DNA of 64,000 bases from Streptomyces radicis (GCF_003626575.1 NZ_RBDY01000028.1:29109-93108), one strand, 5' to 3'; positions 1-9,500 are shown, counted from the stretch's first letter. Notes: generated by a model not told the origin, from the sequence alone. Translations and numbers: made by a program.

Positions 1-309
1 CTGGCCAACTTCGACGACGCGAACCTCCGGCGTTCCGCCCGCGCAGCCGTGGCCGCGGGCGCCCGCGTGCAGCGCGCCCTGGAGATCCTGGGCGAGGAGG
101 TTCCCGACCACCTCGCCGCCGCCGGGCGGCTGCGCATGGAGCACAAGCAGGCGTCGCTCGAGGAGTTGGGCGCGCTCGCCGACCCGCCGCTGACCAAGGA
201 CGCCGTCGCCGGGCGCATCCGCCGCCTGCTCGCGATGGCCGACAAGCGCGCGCAGGACCTCGGCATCCCCGGCACCGAGGCGAGCCTCACGGAGGAGATG
301 GTCGGCTGA
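1..309 (+). CDS. whiA: WhiA-like sporulation transcription factor, C-terminal part
   Basis: This is the 3' end of a gene that enters from the left edge; the frame is open from base 1. The visible residues, starting LANFDDANLRRSARAA and ending with the TKDAVAGRIRRLLAMA segment, match the C-terminal helix-turn-helix of WhiA (DUF199), the conserved regulator of sporulation septation in actinobacteria. WhiA normally lies just before gap-pgk-tpi, as it does here. The N-terminal endonuclease-like domain is outside the window, so completeness cannot be judged. Confidence 0.9.
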   Translation: MANFDDANLRRSARAAVAAGARVQRALEILGEEVPDHLAAAGRLRMEHKQASLEELGALADPPLTKDAVAGRIRRLLAMADKRAQDLGIPGTEASLTEEMVG

Positions 310-327
310 GCCGACCCCCGGCGCGAG

Positions 328-364
328 GGGCGCGCGCGGCCGGTCTCCAGGCCGCCGCGCGCCC
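328..364 (+). terminator. GC hairpin after whiA
   Basis: Arms 328-341 and 350-364 pair with one bulged base, around the loop ggtctcca. It lies 19 bases after the whiA stop and before the gap promoter region. There is no T tract, as is usual in high-GC actinobacteria. The rest of 365-477 is a non-coding leader with no clear promoter boxes. Confidence 0.5.
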
Positions 365-477
365 GGCCGGTGTCACCCGGAAAGCCCGGGCGCGGTAGGG
401 TCGGTCGTGGTCGGGGACATCCCAATACAGCATCGCCGGTGTTCGTTTCACCGACGTACCAACGAGGAGATCGGTTC

Positions 478-1482
478 GTGACGATCCGCGTAGGAATCAA
501 CGGCTTCGGCCGCATCGGTCGCAACTACTTCCGTGCGCTCCTTGATCAGGGAGCGGATGTCCAGATCGTCGGTGTCAACGACCTGACCGACAACGAGACC
601 CTGGTCCATCTGCTGAAGTACGACAGCATCCTCGGTCGCCTCAAGGAAGAGGTCACCTCCACCGACAACAGCATCACCGTCGGCGGACAGACGTTCAAGA
701 CGCTCGCCGAGCGCGACCCGGCCGCCCTTCCGTGGGGCGAGCTCGGCGCCGACATCGTCATCGAGTCCACCGGCATCTTCACCAAGCGCGACGACGCCGC
801 CAAGCACCTCGCCGCCGGCGCCAAGAAGGTCCTCATCTCCGCCCCCGCGAAGAACGAGGACCTCACCGTCGTCATGGGGGTGAACCAGGAGCAGTACGAC
901 CCGGCCACCCACCACGTCGTCTCCAACGCCTCGTGTACCACGAACTGCGTGGCGCCCATGGCCAAGGTCCTCGACGAGAGCTTCGGCATCGTCAAGGGTC
1001 TGATGACGACCATTCACGCGTACACCAACGACCAGCGGATCCTGGACTTCCCGCACAAGGACCTCCGCCGGGCCCGCGCCGCCGCGATCAACATCATCCC
1101 GACCACCACGGGTGCCGCCAAGGCCACCGCGCTGGTCCTGCCGCAGCTCAAGGGCAAGCTCGACGGCATCGCGATGCGCGTGCCGGTGCCCACCGGGTCG
1201 GTCACCGACCTGGTCGTCGAGGTCGGCCGCGAGGTCACCAAGGACGAGGTCAACGCCGCGTTCCGCACCGCCGCCGACACCGGTCTCAAGGGCATCCTCG
1301 AGTACACCGGGGACCAGATCGTCTCCTCCGACATCGTGAGCGCGCCCGCCTCCTGCACGTTCGACTCCTCGCTCACCATGGCGCAGGGCACGCAGGTCAA
1401 GATCGTGGGCTGGTACGACAACGAGTGGGGCTACTCAAGCCGCCTGGTCGACCTCACCGTCTACGTCGGCGAGCGGCTCTGA
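478..1482 (+). CDS. gap: Glyceraldehyde-3-phosphate dehydrogenase, type I
   Basis: Converts glyceraldehyde-3-phosphate, NAD and phosphate to 1,3-bisphosphoglycerate in the cytosol. The 334-residue product opens VTIRVGINGFGRIGRN, the Rossmann NAD-binding loop. The catalytic Cys153 sits in NASCTTNC and the base His180 in TTIHAYT. The GTG start at 478 is chosen because AACGAGGAGA precedes it by 7 bases; an upstream in-frame GTG at 370 would add 36 low-complexity residues. It heads the gap-pgk-tpi glycolytic group, with 103 bases to pgk. Confidence 0.97.
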   Translation: MTIRVGINGFGRIGRNYFRALLDQGADVQIVGVNDLTDNETLVHLLKYDSILGRLKEEVTSTDNSITVGGQTFKTLAERDPAALPWGELGADIVIESTGIFTKRDDAAKHLAAGAKKVLISAPAKNEDLTVVMGVNQEQYDPATHHVVSNASCTTNCVAPMAKVLDESFGIVKGLMTTIHAYTNDQRILDFPHKDLRRARAAAINIIPTTTGAAKATALVLPQLKGKLDGIAMRVPVPTGSVTDLVVEVGREVTKDEVNAAFRTAADTGLKGILEYTGDQIVSSDIVSAPASCTFDSSLTMAQGTQVKIVGWYDNEWGYSSRLVDLTVYVGERL

Positions 1483-1585
1483 CCGCTCCTCCCACCAGGG
1501 CTCGCAGGGCCGCGGCTCGCTCCGCGCCCGGCGGGCCCTCGTGCGATCAGGGCAGGCAGCAGAGCAGCTCTAGGAGCCAATTCAC

Positions 1586-2788
1586 ATGCAGACGATCGAT
1601 GATCTCCAGGTCGCCGGGCGGCGGGTCTTCGTCCGCGCCGACCTGAACGTCCCGCTCTCCGGCGAGACCATCACCGACGACGGCCGCATCAGGGCCGCCG
1701 TGCCGACCATCCGCCGCCTCACCGACGCGGGCGCCAGGGTGGTCGTCGCCTCGCACCTCGGGCGGCCCAAGGGCGCCCCCGACCCGGCGTTCTCCCTCGC
1801 GCCCGTCGCCCGCCGCCTGGGCGAACTGCTCGGCGCCGACGTCGCGTTCGCCTCCGACACGGTCGGCGGGAGCGCGCGTTCCACCGCGGCGGGCCTCGCG
1901 GACGGGCGGGTGGCGCTGCTGGAGAACCTCCGCTTCAACGCCGGGGAGACCAGCAAGGACGACGCCGAGCGCGGGGCGTTCGCCGACGAGCTCGCCTCGC
2001 TCGCCGACCTCTACGTCGGCGACGGCTTCGGCGCCGTGCACCGCAAGCACGCCTCCGTCTACGACCTCCCGGCCAGGCTCCCGCACGCCGCGGGCGGCCT
2101 GATCGCCACCGAGGTCGGCGTGCTGCGCCAGCTCACCGCGAACGTCGTCCGCCCCTACGCCGTCGTGCTCGGCGGCGCCAAGGTCTCGGACAAGCTCGCC
2201 GTGATCGAGTCCCTGCTCCAGAAGGCCGACCGCATCCTGATCGGCGGCGGCATGGCGTACACGTTCCTCAAGGCGCAGGGCCACGAGGTCGGCGACTCCC
2301 TCCTCCAGGAGGACCAGGTCCCTGCCGTCCAGGGCTATCTGCGGACCGCCGAGGAGCGCGGCGTGGAGTTCGTGCTGCCCGTGGACGTCGTGGCGGCCAA
2401 GGAGTTCCCCGACCTGAGGACCAAGGGGCCCGCCGACCCGGTCGTGCTGGCCGCCGACGCGATCCCCTCGGGGCTCCAGGGCCTGGACATCGGCCCCGAG
2501 ACGGCCCGCCTGTACGCCGCCAAGCTCGCCGACGCCGCCACCGTCTTCTGGAACGGGCCCATGGGCGTCTTCGAGCACCCCGACTTCGCCGAGGGCACCA
2601 GGGCCGTGGCCCAGGCGCTCGTCGAGAGCGAGGGCTTCACCGTGGTGGGCGGCGGGGACTCGGCCGCCGCGGTGCGCACGCTGGGCTTCGACGAGTCGGG
2701 TTTCGGCCATATCTCGACCGGTGGCGGAGCCAGCCTCGAGTACCTCGAGGGCAAGCGGCTCCCCGGTCTCGCGGCATTGGAGGACTGA
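1586..2788 (+). CDS. pgk: Phosphoglycerate kinase
   Basis: Makes ATP and 3-phosphoglycerate from 1,3-bisphosphoglycerate. The 400-residue length is usual. The N-terminal signature VFVRADLNVPL is at residues 15-25, GGAKVSDKLAVIESL lies near the domain hinge, and the C-terminal nucleotide loop contains GGGDSAAAV. AGGAG lies upstream of the ATG. It is followed by tpiA after 6 bases, so the two are almost certainly co-transcribed and translationally close. Confidence 0.97.
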   Translation: MQTIDDLQVAGRRVFVRADLNVPLSGETITDDGRIRAAVPTIRRLTDAGARVVVASHLGRPKGAPDPAFSLAPVARRLGELLGADVAFASDTVGGSARSTAAGLADGRVALLENLRFNAGETSKDDAERGAFADELASLADLYVGDGFGAVHRKHASVYDLPARLPHAAGGLIATEVGVLRQLTANVVRPYAVVLGGAKVSDKLAVIESLLQKADRILIGGGMAYTFLKAQGHEVGDSLLQEDQVPAVQGYLRTAEERGVEFVLPVDVVAAKEFPDLRTKGPADPVVLAADAIPSGLQGLDIGPETARLYAAKLADAATVFWNGPMGVFEHPDFAEGTRAVAQALVESEGFTVVGGGDSAAAVRTLGFDESGFGHISTGGGASLEYLEGKRLPGLAALED

Positions 2789-2794
2789 ACGACC

Positions 2795-3580
2795 ATGGCG
2801 TCACCGGAAGCACGCACCCCGCTGATGGCGGGCAACTGGAAGATGAACCTCAACCACCTCGAGGCCATCGCCCATGTCCAGAAGCTCGCCTTCGGCCTCT
2901 CCGACAAGGACTTCGACGCGGTCGAGGTCGCGGTGCTGCCGCCGTTCACCGATCTGCGCTCGGTGCAGACCCTGGTGGACGGGGACAAGCTCAAGATCAG
3001 GTACGGCGCGCAGGACATCTCGGCGCACGACGACGGCGCCTACACGGGCGAGGTCTCGGGGCCCATGCTCGCCAAGCTGAACTGCACGTATGTCGTCGTC
3101 GGCCACTCCGAGCGCCGCCAGTACCACGGCGAGGCCGAGGAGTCGTGCAACGCCAAGGTGAAGGCCGCCTACCGGCACGGGCTCACCCCGATCCTGTGCG
3201 TCGGCGAGCCGCTGGACGTCCGCAAGGCGGGCGGCCACATCGCGCACACCCTGGCCCAGCTCGACGGGGCCCTGAAGGACGTGCCCGCCGAGCACGTGGC
3301 GAGCATCGTCGTCGCCTACGAGCCGGTGTGGGCCATCGGCACGGGCGAGGTCGCCACCCCGGAGAACGCGCAGGAGGTCTGCGCCGCGATCCGCGGGCGG
3401 CTGGCCGAGCTGTACGACCGGCCGCTCTCCGAGGGTGTCCGCGTCCAGTACGGCGGCTCGGTCAAGGCGGGGAACGTCGCCGCGATCATGGCCCAGCCCG
3501 ACGTGGACGGCGCCCTGGTGGGCGGTGCGGCGCTGAACGCCGAGGAGTTCGTCAAGATCGTGCGGTTCCGCGACCAGTAG
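2795..3580 (+). CDS. tpiA: Triosephosphate isomerase
   Basis: Interconverts dihydroxyacetone phosphate and glyceraldehyde-3-phosphate. It is a 261-residue TIM barrel with the substrate-binding Lys in AGNWKMN, catalytic His104 in VVGHSERR, catalytic Glu176 in AYEPVWAIGTG, and the phosphate-binding YGGSV near the C terminus. It starts 6 bases after pgk and is followed by about 140 non-coding bases before secG. Confidence 0.97.
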   Translation: MASPEARTPLMAGNWKMNLNHLEAIAHVQKLAFGLSDKDFDAVEVAVLPPFTDLRSVQTLVDGDKLKIRYGAQDISAHDDGAYTGEVSGPMLAKLNCTYVVVGHSERRQYHGEAEESCNAKVKAAYRHGLTPILCVGEPLDVRKAGGHIAHTLAQLDGALKDVPAEHVASIVVAYEPVWAIGTGEVATPENAQEVCAAIRGRLAELYDRPLSEGVRVQYGGSVKAGNVAAIMAQPDVDGALVGGAALNAEEFVKIVRFRDQ

Positions 3581-3721
3581 GCCCTTAGGGGGTGGTGGCG
3601 GTACCCTGTCGGGGGCCGGAGGGGCGCGCAGCCAGCCGCTTTCCGCCCGGTCCCCGTGGGGCGCGCTCCCCGCGGGGCGGCGACCACCCATCCATCCATC
3701 ACCGAGAGAGTTGGTCCAGTC

Positions 3722-3952
3722 GTGGAAACGGCGTTCCAGATCGCTTTGATCGTCTTCAGCTTTCTGCTGGCGCTGCTTGTGCTGATGCACAAGGGCAAGG
3801 GCGGCGGCCTCTCCGACATGTTCGGCGGCGGCATGCAGTCCTCCGTGGGCGGCTCCTCGGTCGCCGAGCGGAACCTGGACCGGATCACCGTCGTCGTGGG
3901 TATCGTCTGGGCCGCCATCGTCGTGGCGCTCGGGCTGCTGATGAAGTCGTGA
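3722..3952 (+). CDS. secG: Preprotein translocase subunit SecG
   Basis: Small membrane subunit of the SecYEG channel. The 76-residue product has two hydrophobic segments (about residues 4-21 and 55-73) joined by a glycine/serine-rich cytosolic loop with GKGGGLSDMFGGG, the hallmark of SecG. The GTG at 3722 gives VETAFQIAL; an upstream in-frame start at 3656 would add 22 charged residues before the first membrane segment and is rejected. Its place between tpiA and rbpA is conserved in actinobacteria. Confidence 0.92.
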   Translation: METAFQIALIVFSFLLALLVLMHKGKGGGLSDMFGGGMQSSVGGSSVAERNLDRITVVVGIVWAAIVVALGLLMKS

Positions 3953-4046
3953 GCGGTGTCCTAAGTCAGTAACTCCTGACACTGGACGTGCGTTGAGCCT
4001 TGCATAGACTGAGGACTTCCAGGTAAGTCAGGCAGGGAGTTGGACC

Positions 4047-4382
4047 GTGGCAGGTGGCAACGCGATCCGGGGCAGCCGGGTCGGGGCGGGGCCCATGGGT
4101 GAGGCCGAGCGCGGCGAGTCCGCCCCGCGGCTGAGGGTCTCCTTCTGGTGTGCGAACGGGCACGAGACACAGCCCAGCTTCGCCAGCGACGCGCAGATCC
4201 CGGAGACCTGGGACTGCCCGCGGTGCGGCTTCCCGGCGGGCACCCAGCGCGACGCGCCGCCGGACCCACCCCGCACCGAGCCGTACAAGACCCATCTCGC
4301 GTATGTGCGCGAGCGCCGCAGCGACGCCGACGGCGAGGCCATCCTGGCCGAGGCGCTGGCCAAGCTCCGCGGCGAGATCTGA
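4047..4382 (+). CDS. rbpA: RNA polymerase-binding protein RbpA
   Basis: Actinobacterial protein that binds the principal sigma factor and RNA polymerase and stabilises open complexes. The 111-residue product has the N-terminal tail, the core with Cys residues in FWCANGHET and WDCPRCGFP (zinc-binding in some homologues), the basic linker and a C-terminal sigma-interaction helix ending KLRGEI. GTG start with GCAGGGAG upstream. In 3953-4046 TAGACT at 4005-4010 could be a -10 hexamer but no good -35 is seen. A strong hairpin follows the gene. Confidence 0.95.
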   Translation: MAGGNAIRGSRVGAGPMGEAERGESAPRLRVSFWCANGHETQPSFASDAQIPETWDCPRCGFPAGTQRDAPPDPPRTEPYKTHLAYVRERRSDADGEAILAEALAKLRGEI

Positions 4383-4398
4383 CCCGGCGCTCAGCCTC

Positions 4399-4436
4399 CC
4401 GACTGCCCGGACGCCCGAAGGCGTCCGGGCAGTCGG
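4399..4436 (+). terminator. Rho-independent-like hairpin after rbpA
   Basis: A perfect 17-bp stem (4399-4415 with 4420-4436) closes a CGAA tetraloop, 16 bases after the rbpA stop and before the pgi ribosome-binding site. No T tract follows. It separates the glycolysis/rbpA group from pgi. Confidence 0.75.
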
Positions 4437-4496
4437 CGTTCGGGCGGTCGGCGGGTGGATCGACTAGCGTGGTGATCGTCGGGGGAGACGACTCAC

Positions 4497-6173
4497 GTGG
4501 ACGGATGGGCTGAGGGCGAGATGAACGCGACTGGCCGGGCCAGGCTCGATCGGATGGCGGAGTGGGACGCGCTGGGCAAGCACCGCCAGGAGCTCGGGGA
4601 GGTGAGCCTGCGCGAGCTGTTCGCGCGCGACCCGGGCCGAGCCGGGCGGTATGTGCTGCGCGTCGGCGATCTGCGCGTCGACTTCGCCAAGCAGCTGGTG
4701 ACCGACGAGACGCTGCGCCTGCTGCGCGACCTGGCGGCGGCGACGGACGTGGCAGGGCTGCGGGACGCGATGTTCCGCGGCGAGAAGATCAACGTCACCG
4801 AGGGCCGCGCCGTGCTGCACACCGCGCTGCGCGCCCCCGCGGACGCCGTGGTCGAGGTCGACGGCGAGAACGTCGTGCCCGCCGTGCACGCGGTCCTCGA
4901 CCGCATGGCCGACTTCGCCGACCGGGTGCGCTCGGGGGAGTGGACCGGGCACACGGGGCGGCGCATCAGGGCCGTGGTGAACCTGGGCATCGGCGGCTCC
5001 GACCTGGGACCCGCCATGGCGTACGAGGTGCTGCGGCCGTTCTCCGCACGGGAGGTGGACTTCCGCTTCGTCTCCAACGTGGACGGCGCCGACCTGCACG
5101 AGGCGCTGCGGGGGCTCGACCCGGCCGAGACGCTGTTCATCGTGGCGTCCAAGACGTTCACGACCATCGAGACCATCACCAACGCCACCTCGGCCCGCCG
5201 CTGGCTGCTCGAAGGGCTCGGCGGCGACGAGGCGGCCGTGGCGCGGCACTTCGTGGCCGTCTCGACCAACGCCGAGAAGGTCGCGGCGTTCGGCATCGAC
5301 ACGGCCAACATGTTCGAGTTCTGGGACTGGGTCGGCGGCCGTTACTCCTACGACTCCGCGATCGGGCTCTCGCTGATGATCGCGATCGGGCCGCTGCGCT
5401 TCCGCGAGATGCTCGACGGGTTCCGGCTGGTGGACGAGCACTTCAGGACCGCGCCGCCCGAGGAGAACGTCCCGCTGCTGCTCGGCCTGCTCGGCGTCTG
5501 GTACGGCGGGTTCTTCGACGCCCAGTCGCACGCCGTGCTGCCCTACAGCCACTACCTGGCGCGTTTCACCGCCTATCTCCAGCAGCTCGACATGGAGTCC
5601 AACGGCAAGCGCGTGGACCGGCAGGGGCGCCAGGTCGGCTGGGGGACGGGGCCCGTGGTATGGGGCACTCCCGGCACCAACGGGCAGCACGCGTACTACC
5701 AGTTGCTGCACCAGGGCACCAGGCTGATCCCGGCCGACCTCATCGGCTTCGCGCGGCCCGTGGCCGAGCTGGCGGACGATCTGGCCGCGCAGCACGACCT
5801 GTTGATGGCCAACCTCTTCGCGCAGGGCCAGGCGCTCGCCTTCGGCAGGACGCCCGACGAGGTGCGGGCCGAGGGGGTCGCGGACGAGCTGGTGCCGCAC
5901 CGCACGTTCCCCGGGAGCCGCCCGACGACCACGATCCTGGCGCCCGAGCTGAGCCCGTCGGTGCTGGGTCAGCTGGTCGCCCTGTACGAGCACAAGGTGT
6001 TCGTGCAGGGCGCCGTGTGGGACATCGACTCGTTCGACCAGTGGGGCGTCGAGCTGGGCAAGGTGCTGGCCAAGCGGGTCGAGCCCGCGCTCACCGAGGG
6101 CGCGGAGGTGCCGGGGCTCGACCCGTCGACGGCCGGACTCGTCGCCGCCTACCGGGAGTTGCGGGGGCGTTAG
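4497..6173 (+). CDS. pgi: Glucose-6-phosphate isomerase
   Basis: Interconverts glucose-6-phosphate and fructose-6-phosphate, linking glycolysis to the pentose phosphate genes that follow. The 558-residue product has LGIGGSDLGP, SKTFTTIETI, the ESNGKR segment and FDQWGVELGKVL, all PGI signature regions. GTG start is supported by GGGGGAG 8 bases upstream; an internal ATG at 4521 is an alternative. The 3' end overlaps pgl on the other strand by 4 bases, so transcription converges here. Confidence 0.96.
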   Translation: MDGWAEGEMNATGRARLDRMAEWDALGKHRQELGEVSLRELFARDPGRAGRYVLRVGDLRVDFAKQLVTDETLRLLRDLAAATDVAGLRDAMFRGEKINVTEGRAVLHTALRAPADAVVEVDGENVVPAVHAVLDRMADFADRVRSGEWTGHTGRRIRAVVNLGIGGSDLGPAMAYEVLRPFSAREVDFRFVSNVDGADLHEALRGLDPAETLFIVASKTFTTIETITNATSARRWLLEGLGGDEAAVARHFVAVSTNAEKVAAFGIDTANMFEFWDWVGGRYSYDSAIGLSLMIAIGPLRFREMLDGFRLVDEHFRTAPPEENVPLLLGLLGVWYGGFFDAQSHAVLPYSHYLARFTAYLQQLDMESNGKRVDRQGRQVGWGTGPVVWGTPGTNGQHAYYQLLHQGTRLIPADLIGFARPVAELADDLAAQHDLLMANLFAQGQALAFGRTPDEVRAEGVADELVPHRTFPGSRPTTTILAPELSPSVLGQLVALYEHKVFVQGAVWDIDSFDQWGVELGKVLAKRVEPALTEGAEVPGLDPSTAGLVAAYRELRGR

Positions 6174-6928
6174 CCGTCCGAGGCCGCCGCCTGGGGGATT
6201 CCCGCGGCGGCGGCCTCGTCGAGCAGCCACAGCGTGCGGGCGCCGCGCGCGCCCGACGCGGGGGCGCGCGTGGCGTCGTCGGTGCCCAACGCGGTGGCCG
6301 CCGCCTCGGCCTTGTCCTCGCCCGCCGCGAGCAGCCACACCTCGCGCGCCGAGCGGATCGCGGGCAGGGTCAGCGAGATGCGGGTGGGCGGGGGCTTGGG
6401 CGCCTCGGTGACCGCGGTCACCGTCCGGTCGGTCACTCGCACCGCCGGATGCCCCGGGAACAGCGACGCGACATGTGTGTCGGGCCCGACGCCGAGCAGC
6501 AGCACGTCGAACGGGCCCGGCACGGCGGCCAGCTCGGCCGCGTACGCCGCTGCCGCCGCCTCCGGGTCGCCGCCGTGCGGGCCGTCGGACGCGGGCATGG
6601 GGTGGACCCGGCGCGCGTCGAGGGGCAGCGCGTCGAGCAGGGCCTCGCGCGCCTGGGTGTGGTTGCGGTCGGGGTGGCCGTCCGGGAGGAACCGCTCGTC
6701 ACCCCACCACAGCTCGACGTGGTGCCAGTCGACCGCCTCCCTGGCCGGGGAGCCGGCGAGCGCGGCCAGCAGGCCGTTCCCGTTCCGGCCCCCGGTCAGC
6801 ACCACCGAGGCGGATCCCGACGCGGCCTGGGCGTCGGTGATCGCGGTGATCAGCCGGGCCGCGGCGGCGTGCGCCATCAGCTCCTTGTCCCGGTGGACGA
6901 GGACGGCCAGGTCGGGCGGGGGCGTCAT
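6170..6928 (-). CDS. pgl: 6-phosphogluconolactonase
   Basis: Hydrolyses 6-phosphogluconolactone in the oxidative pentose phosphate pathway. The 252-residue product belongs to the NagB/DevB sugar-isomerase fold: VVLTGGRNGNGLLAAL early, WHHVELWWGDERFLP in the middle, DVLLLGVGPDTHVASLFPG in the second half. In the family the corresponding motif is usually GxGxDGH; here it reads GPDTH. Last gene of the tkt-tal-zwf-opcA-pgl operon, overlapping opcA by 4 bases. Confidence 0.93.
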   Translation of the reverse strand: MTPPPDLAVLVHRDKELMAHAAAARLITAITDAQAASGSASVVLTGGRNGNGLLAALAGSPAREAVDWHHVELWWGDERFLPDGHPDRNHTQAREALLDALPLDARRVHPMPASDGPHGGDPEAAAAAYAAELAAVPGPFDVLLLGVGPDTHVASLFPGHPAVRVTDRTVTAVTEAPKPPPTRISLTLPAIRSAREVWLLAAGEDKAEAAATALGTDDATRAPASGARGARTLWLLDEAAAAGIPQAAASDG

Positions 6929-7971
6929 GAAGGCCGCTCCCGCGACGCCTCGGCCTTCTCGGCCGTCTTGTTCGCGGCGGCCTTTCCGCCCTGCGCGGGG
7001 GCGGCGGGGGCCGTGCCGTTCCCGTTGGCCTCGGCGCTCCTCGGCCCGGGCCGCTGGAGGTTGCCGACGCCGTGGCGCACCGCCTGCTCGTACGCCTCGT
7101 CAGGGTCGAGGCGCCGCAGCTCCTCGGCGATCAGCTCGGCCATGGTGCGGCGGTTCAACGCCACGTGCCGGTCGGGCTGTCCCGGCACCGCGAGCAGCGC
7201 GAGCGAGCCGTCCGAGCGGTCGAGGCAGATGTCGCCGTCCTCGGTCGTCAGCCGCACCGCCGTGATCCCGGGGCCCGGCGACACGACGCGCTCGACCGGC
7301 ACCGCGAGGCGCTCGGCCAGCCACATGGCGAGCAGCTCGGTGCTGGGGTTGTACTCCTCGCCCTCCACCTCGGCCGACACGATCTTGCTGTGCTTCTGGT
7401 CGAGCGCCGCCGCGAGCACGCTGCGCCACGGGGTGACCCGGGTCCAGGCCAGGTCCGTGTCCCCAGGCGCGTACACCTCGGCCCTGGAGGCGAGCGCGGC
7501 CACCGGGTCCTCGGTGGACGCCGCGTCGGTGATGCGGCGCTGGGCGAGGGTGCCGAGCAGGTCCTTCGCGGGGTCCTCCGGCGCGTCCTCGGGCCACCAC
7601 ACCACCACGGGGGCGTCGGGGAGCAGGAGGGGCATCACGACGCTGTAGGCGTGGTTCGCCAACTCGCCGTGCAGCCGCAGCAGGACCGTTTCGCCGTTGC
7701 CGACGTCCGCGCCGACGCGGACCTCGGCGTCCAGGCGCGCCATGGCCCGCTCGCGGGGCGAGCGGCCTGGGCGCTTGATGACCACCAGGATCCGCGAGGG
7801 ATGCTCCTTGGACGCCTCGCTCGCGGCGCGCAGGGCGTCGTAGTGGTTCCCCTCGTCGGTGACGATGACCAGGGTCAGCACCATGCCCACGGCCGAGCCG
7901 ACCGCCCTGCGGGCCTGGATGAGCGCGGCGTTCAGCTGGCTCGACGTGGTGTCCGTCAGGTCGATGTTCAT
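6925..7971 (-). CDS. opcA: Glucose-6-phosphate dehydrogenase assembly protein OpcA
   Basis: Accessory protein needed for assembly and redox activation of G6PDH in actinobacteria and cyanobacteria. The 348-residue product starts MNIDLTDTTSSQLNAAL and contains the conserved VVWWPEDAPEDPAKD and the DICLDRSDG region typical of OpcA. The last 40 residues are an Ala/Lys-rich tail. It overlaps both zwf and pgl by 4 bases, so translational coupling with its client enzyme is likely. Confidence 0.95.
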   Translation of the reverse strand: MNIDLTDTTSSQLNAALIQARRAVGSAVGMVLTLVIVTDEGNHYDALRAASEASKEHPSRILVVIKRPGRSPRERAMARLDAEVRVGADVGNGETVLLRLHGELANHAYSVVMPLLLPDAPVVVWWPEDAPEDPAKDLLGTLAQRRITDAASTEDPVAALASRAEVYAPGDTDLAWTRVTPWRSVLAAALDQKHSKIVSAEVEGEEYNPSTELLAMWLAERLAVPVERVVSPGPGITAVRLTTEDGDICLDRSDGSLALLAVPGQPDRHVALNRRTMAELIAEELRRLDPDEAYEQAVRHGVGNLQRPGPRSAEANGNGTAPAAPAQGGKAAANKTAEKAEASRERPS

Positions 7972-9500
7972 GGCCGGCGCCAGCTCCGTCCGTCGCGTGC
8001 GAGCATGTCGTCAGCCGCCGTGGGGCCCCAGCTGCCCGAGGTGTACGGCTCGGGCTTGCCGTGGCTCGCCCAGTGCTTCTCGACCGGGTCGAGGATCTCC
8101 CAGGAGCGTTCGACCTCCTGGTGGCGGGGGAAGAGGTTGGCGTCGCCGAGGAGCACGTCGAGCAGCAGCCGCTCGTACGCCTCGGGGCTCGACTCCGTGA
8201 AGGACTCGCCGTACGCGAAGTCCATCGTGACGTCCCTGATCTCCATCTGGGTCCCCGGCACCTTCGAGCCGAACCTGACCGTGATGCCCTCGTCCGGCTG
8301 GACGCGGATCACCAGGGCGTTGTGGCCGAGCTCCTGGGTGTCGGTGGCGTTGAACGGCGAGTACGGGGCGCGTTGGAAGACCACCGCGATCTCCGTGACC
8401 CGCCGGCCGAGGCGCTTGCCGGTGCGCAGGTAGAAAGGGACGCCCGCCCAGCGGCGGTTGTCGACCTCGAGGCGCATCGCGGCGTAGGTGTCGGTCGTCG
8501 ACGCGGAGTCGATGCCCTCCTCCTCCAGATAGCCCCCGACCTTCTGGCCGCCCTGCCAGCCCGCGGTGTACTGGCCGCGCACGGTGTGGCGGCCCAGGTC
8601 GGTCGGGAGCTTGACGGCGTGGAGCACCTTGAGCTTCTCGGTGACCAGCGCGTCGGCGTCGAACGAGGCGGGCTCCTCCATCGCGGTCAGCGCGAGCAGC
8701 TGGAGGAGGTGGTTCTGGATGACGTCTCGGGCCGCGCCGATGCCGTCGTAATACCCGGCCCTGCCGCCGATGCCGATGTCCTCGGCCATCGTGATCTGCA
8801 CGTGGTCGACGAAGCTGCGGTTCCAGATGGGCTCGAACATCGTGTTGGCGAACCGGAGCGCCAGGATGTTCTGGACCGTCTCCTTGCCGAGGTAGTGGTC
8901 GATCCTGAAGACCTCGTGCGGCGGGAAGACCTCGTGCACGACCTGGTTGAGCTCCTGGGCGGAGATCAGGTCGTGCCCGAACGGCTTCTCGATGACCGCC
9001 CGCCGCCACGAGTCCGCGGGGGCGTCGGCCAGTCCGTGCTTCTTGAGCTGGCGGGTCACCGTGGGGAAGAACTTCGGCGGCACGGACAGGTAGAACGCGA
9101 AGTTCCCGCCGGTGCCGCGCTGCTTGTCCAGCTCCTCGATGGTCGAGCGCAGCGACGCGAACGCCTCGTCGTCGTCGAAGACGCCGGGGACGAAACGCAT
9201 CCCCTCGGCCAGCTGCCGCCACACCTCCTCGCGGAACGGGGTGCGCGCGTACTGCTTGACCGAGTCGTGGACGACCTCGCAGAAGTCCTCGTCGGCCCAG
9301 TCCCTGCGGGCGAAGCCCACCAGCGAGAACCCCGGGGGCAGCAGCCCCCGGTTGGCGAGGTCGTAGACGGCCGGCATGAGCTTCTTGCGGGAGAGGTCGC
9401 CGGTGACGCCGAAGATGACGAGACCCGAGGGCCCCGCGATGCGCGGGAGCCGCCGGTCCTGCGAACTGCGAAGGGGGTTGTGGCTCGCGGTGCCGCTCAC
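7968..9500 (-). CDS. zwf: Glucose-6-phosphate 1-dehydrogenase
   Basis: Oxidises glucose-6-phosphate to 6-phosphogluconolactone with NADP. The 510-residue product has the nucleotide-binding GVTGDLSRKKLMPAVYDL near residue 30 and the active-site RIDHYLGKETVQN, whose Lys and His bind substrate. GTG start at 9500; the stop of tal lies 8 bases upstream. Third gene of the pentose phosphate operon. Confidence 0.97.
   Translation of the reverse strand: MSGTASHNPLRSSQDRRLPRIAGPSGLVIFGVTGDLSRKKLMPAVYDLANRGLLPPGFSLVGFARRDWADEDFCEVVHDSVKQYARTPFREEVWRQLAEGMRFVPGVFDDDEAFASLRSTIEELDKQRGTGGNFAFYLSVPPKFFPTVTRQLKKHGLADAPADSWRRAVIEKPFGHDLISAQELNQVVHEVFPPHEVFRIDHYLGKETVQNILALRFANTMFEPIWNRSFVDHVQITMAEDIGIGGRAGYYDGIGAARDVIQNHLLQLLALTAMEEPASFDADALVTEKLKVLHAVKLPTDLGRHTVRGQYTAGWQGGQKVGGYLEEEGIDSASTTDTYAAMRLEVDNRRWAGVPFYLRTGKRLGRRVTEIAVVFQRAPYSPFNATDTQELGHNALVIRVQPDEGITVRFGSKVPGTQMEIRDVTMDFAYGESFTESSPEAYERLLLDVLLGDANLFPRHQEVERSWEILDPVEKHWASHGKPEPYTSGSWGPTAADDMLARDGRSWRRP

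Noticed and set aside
370..477. Upstream GTG extension of gap
   Set aside because: The extra 36 residues are low complexity, and the ribosome-binding site and family start both point to 478.
4562..7648. A 1028-codon plus-strand open frame across pgi, pgl and opcA
   Set aside because: It runs in another frame of pgi and antisense to pgl/opcA. Its product is an Arg/Ala/Gly-rich mirror with no domain; such frames are expected in high-GC DNA.
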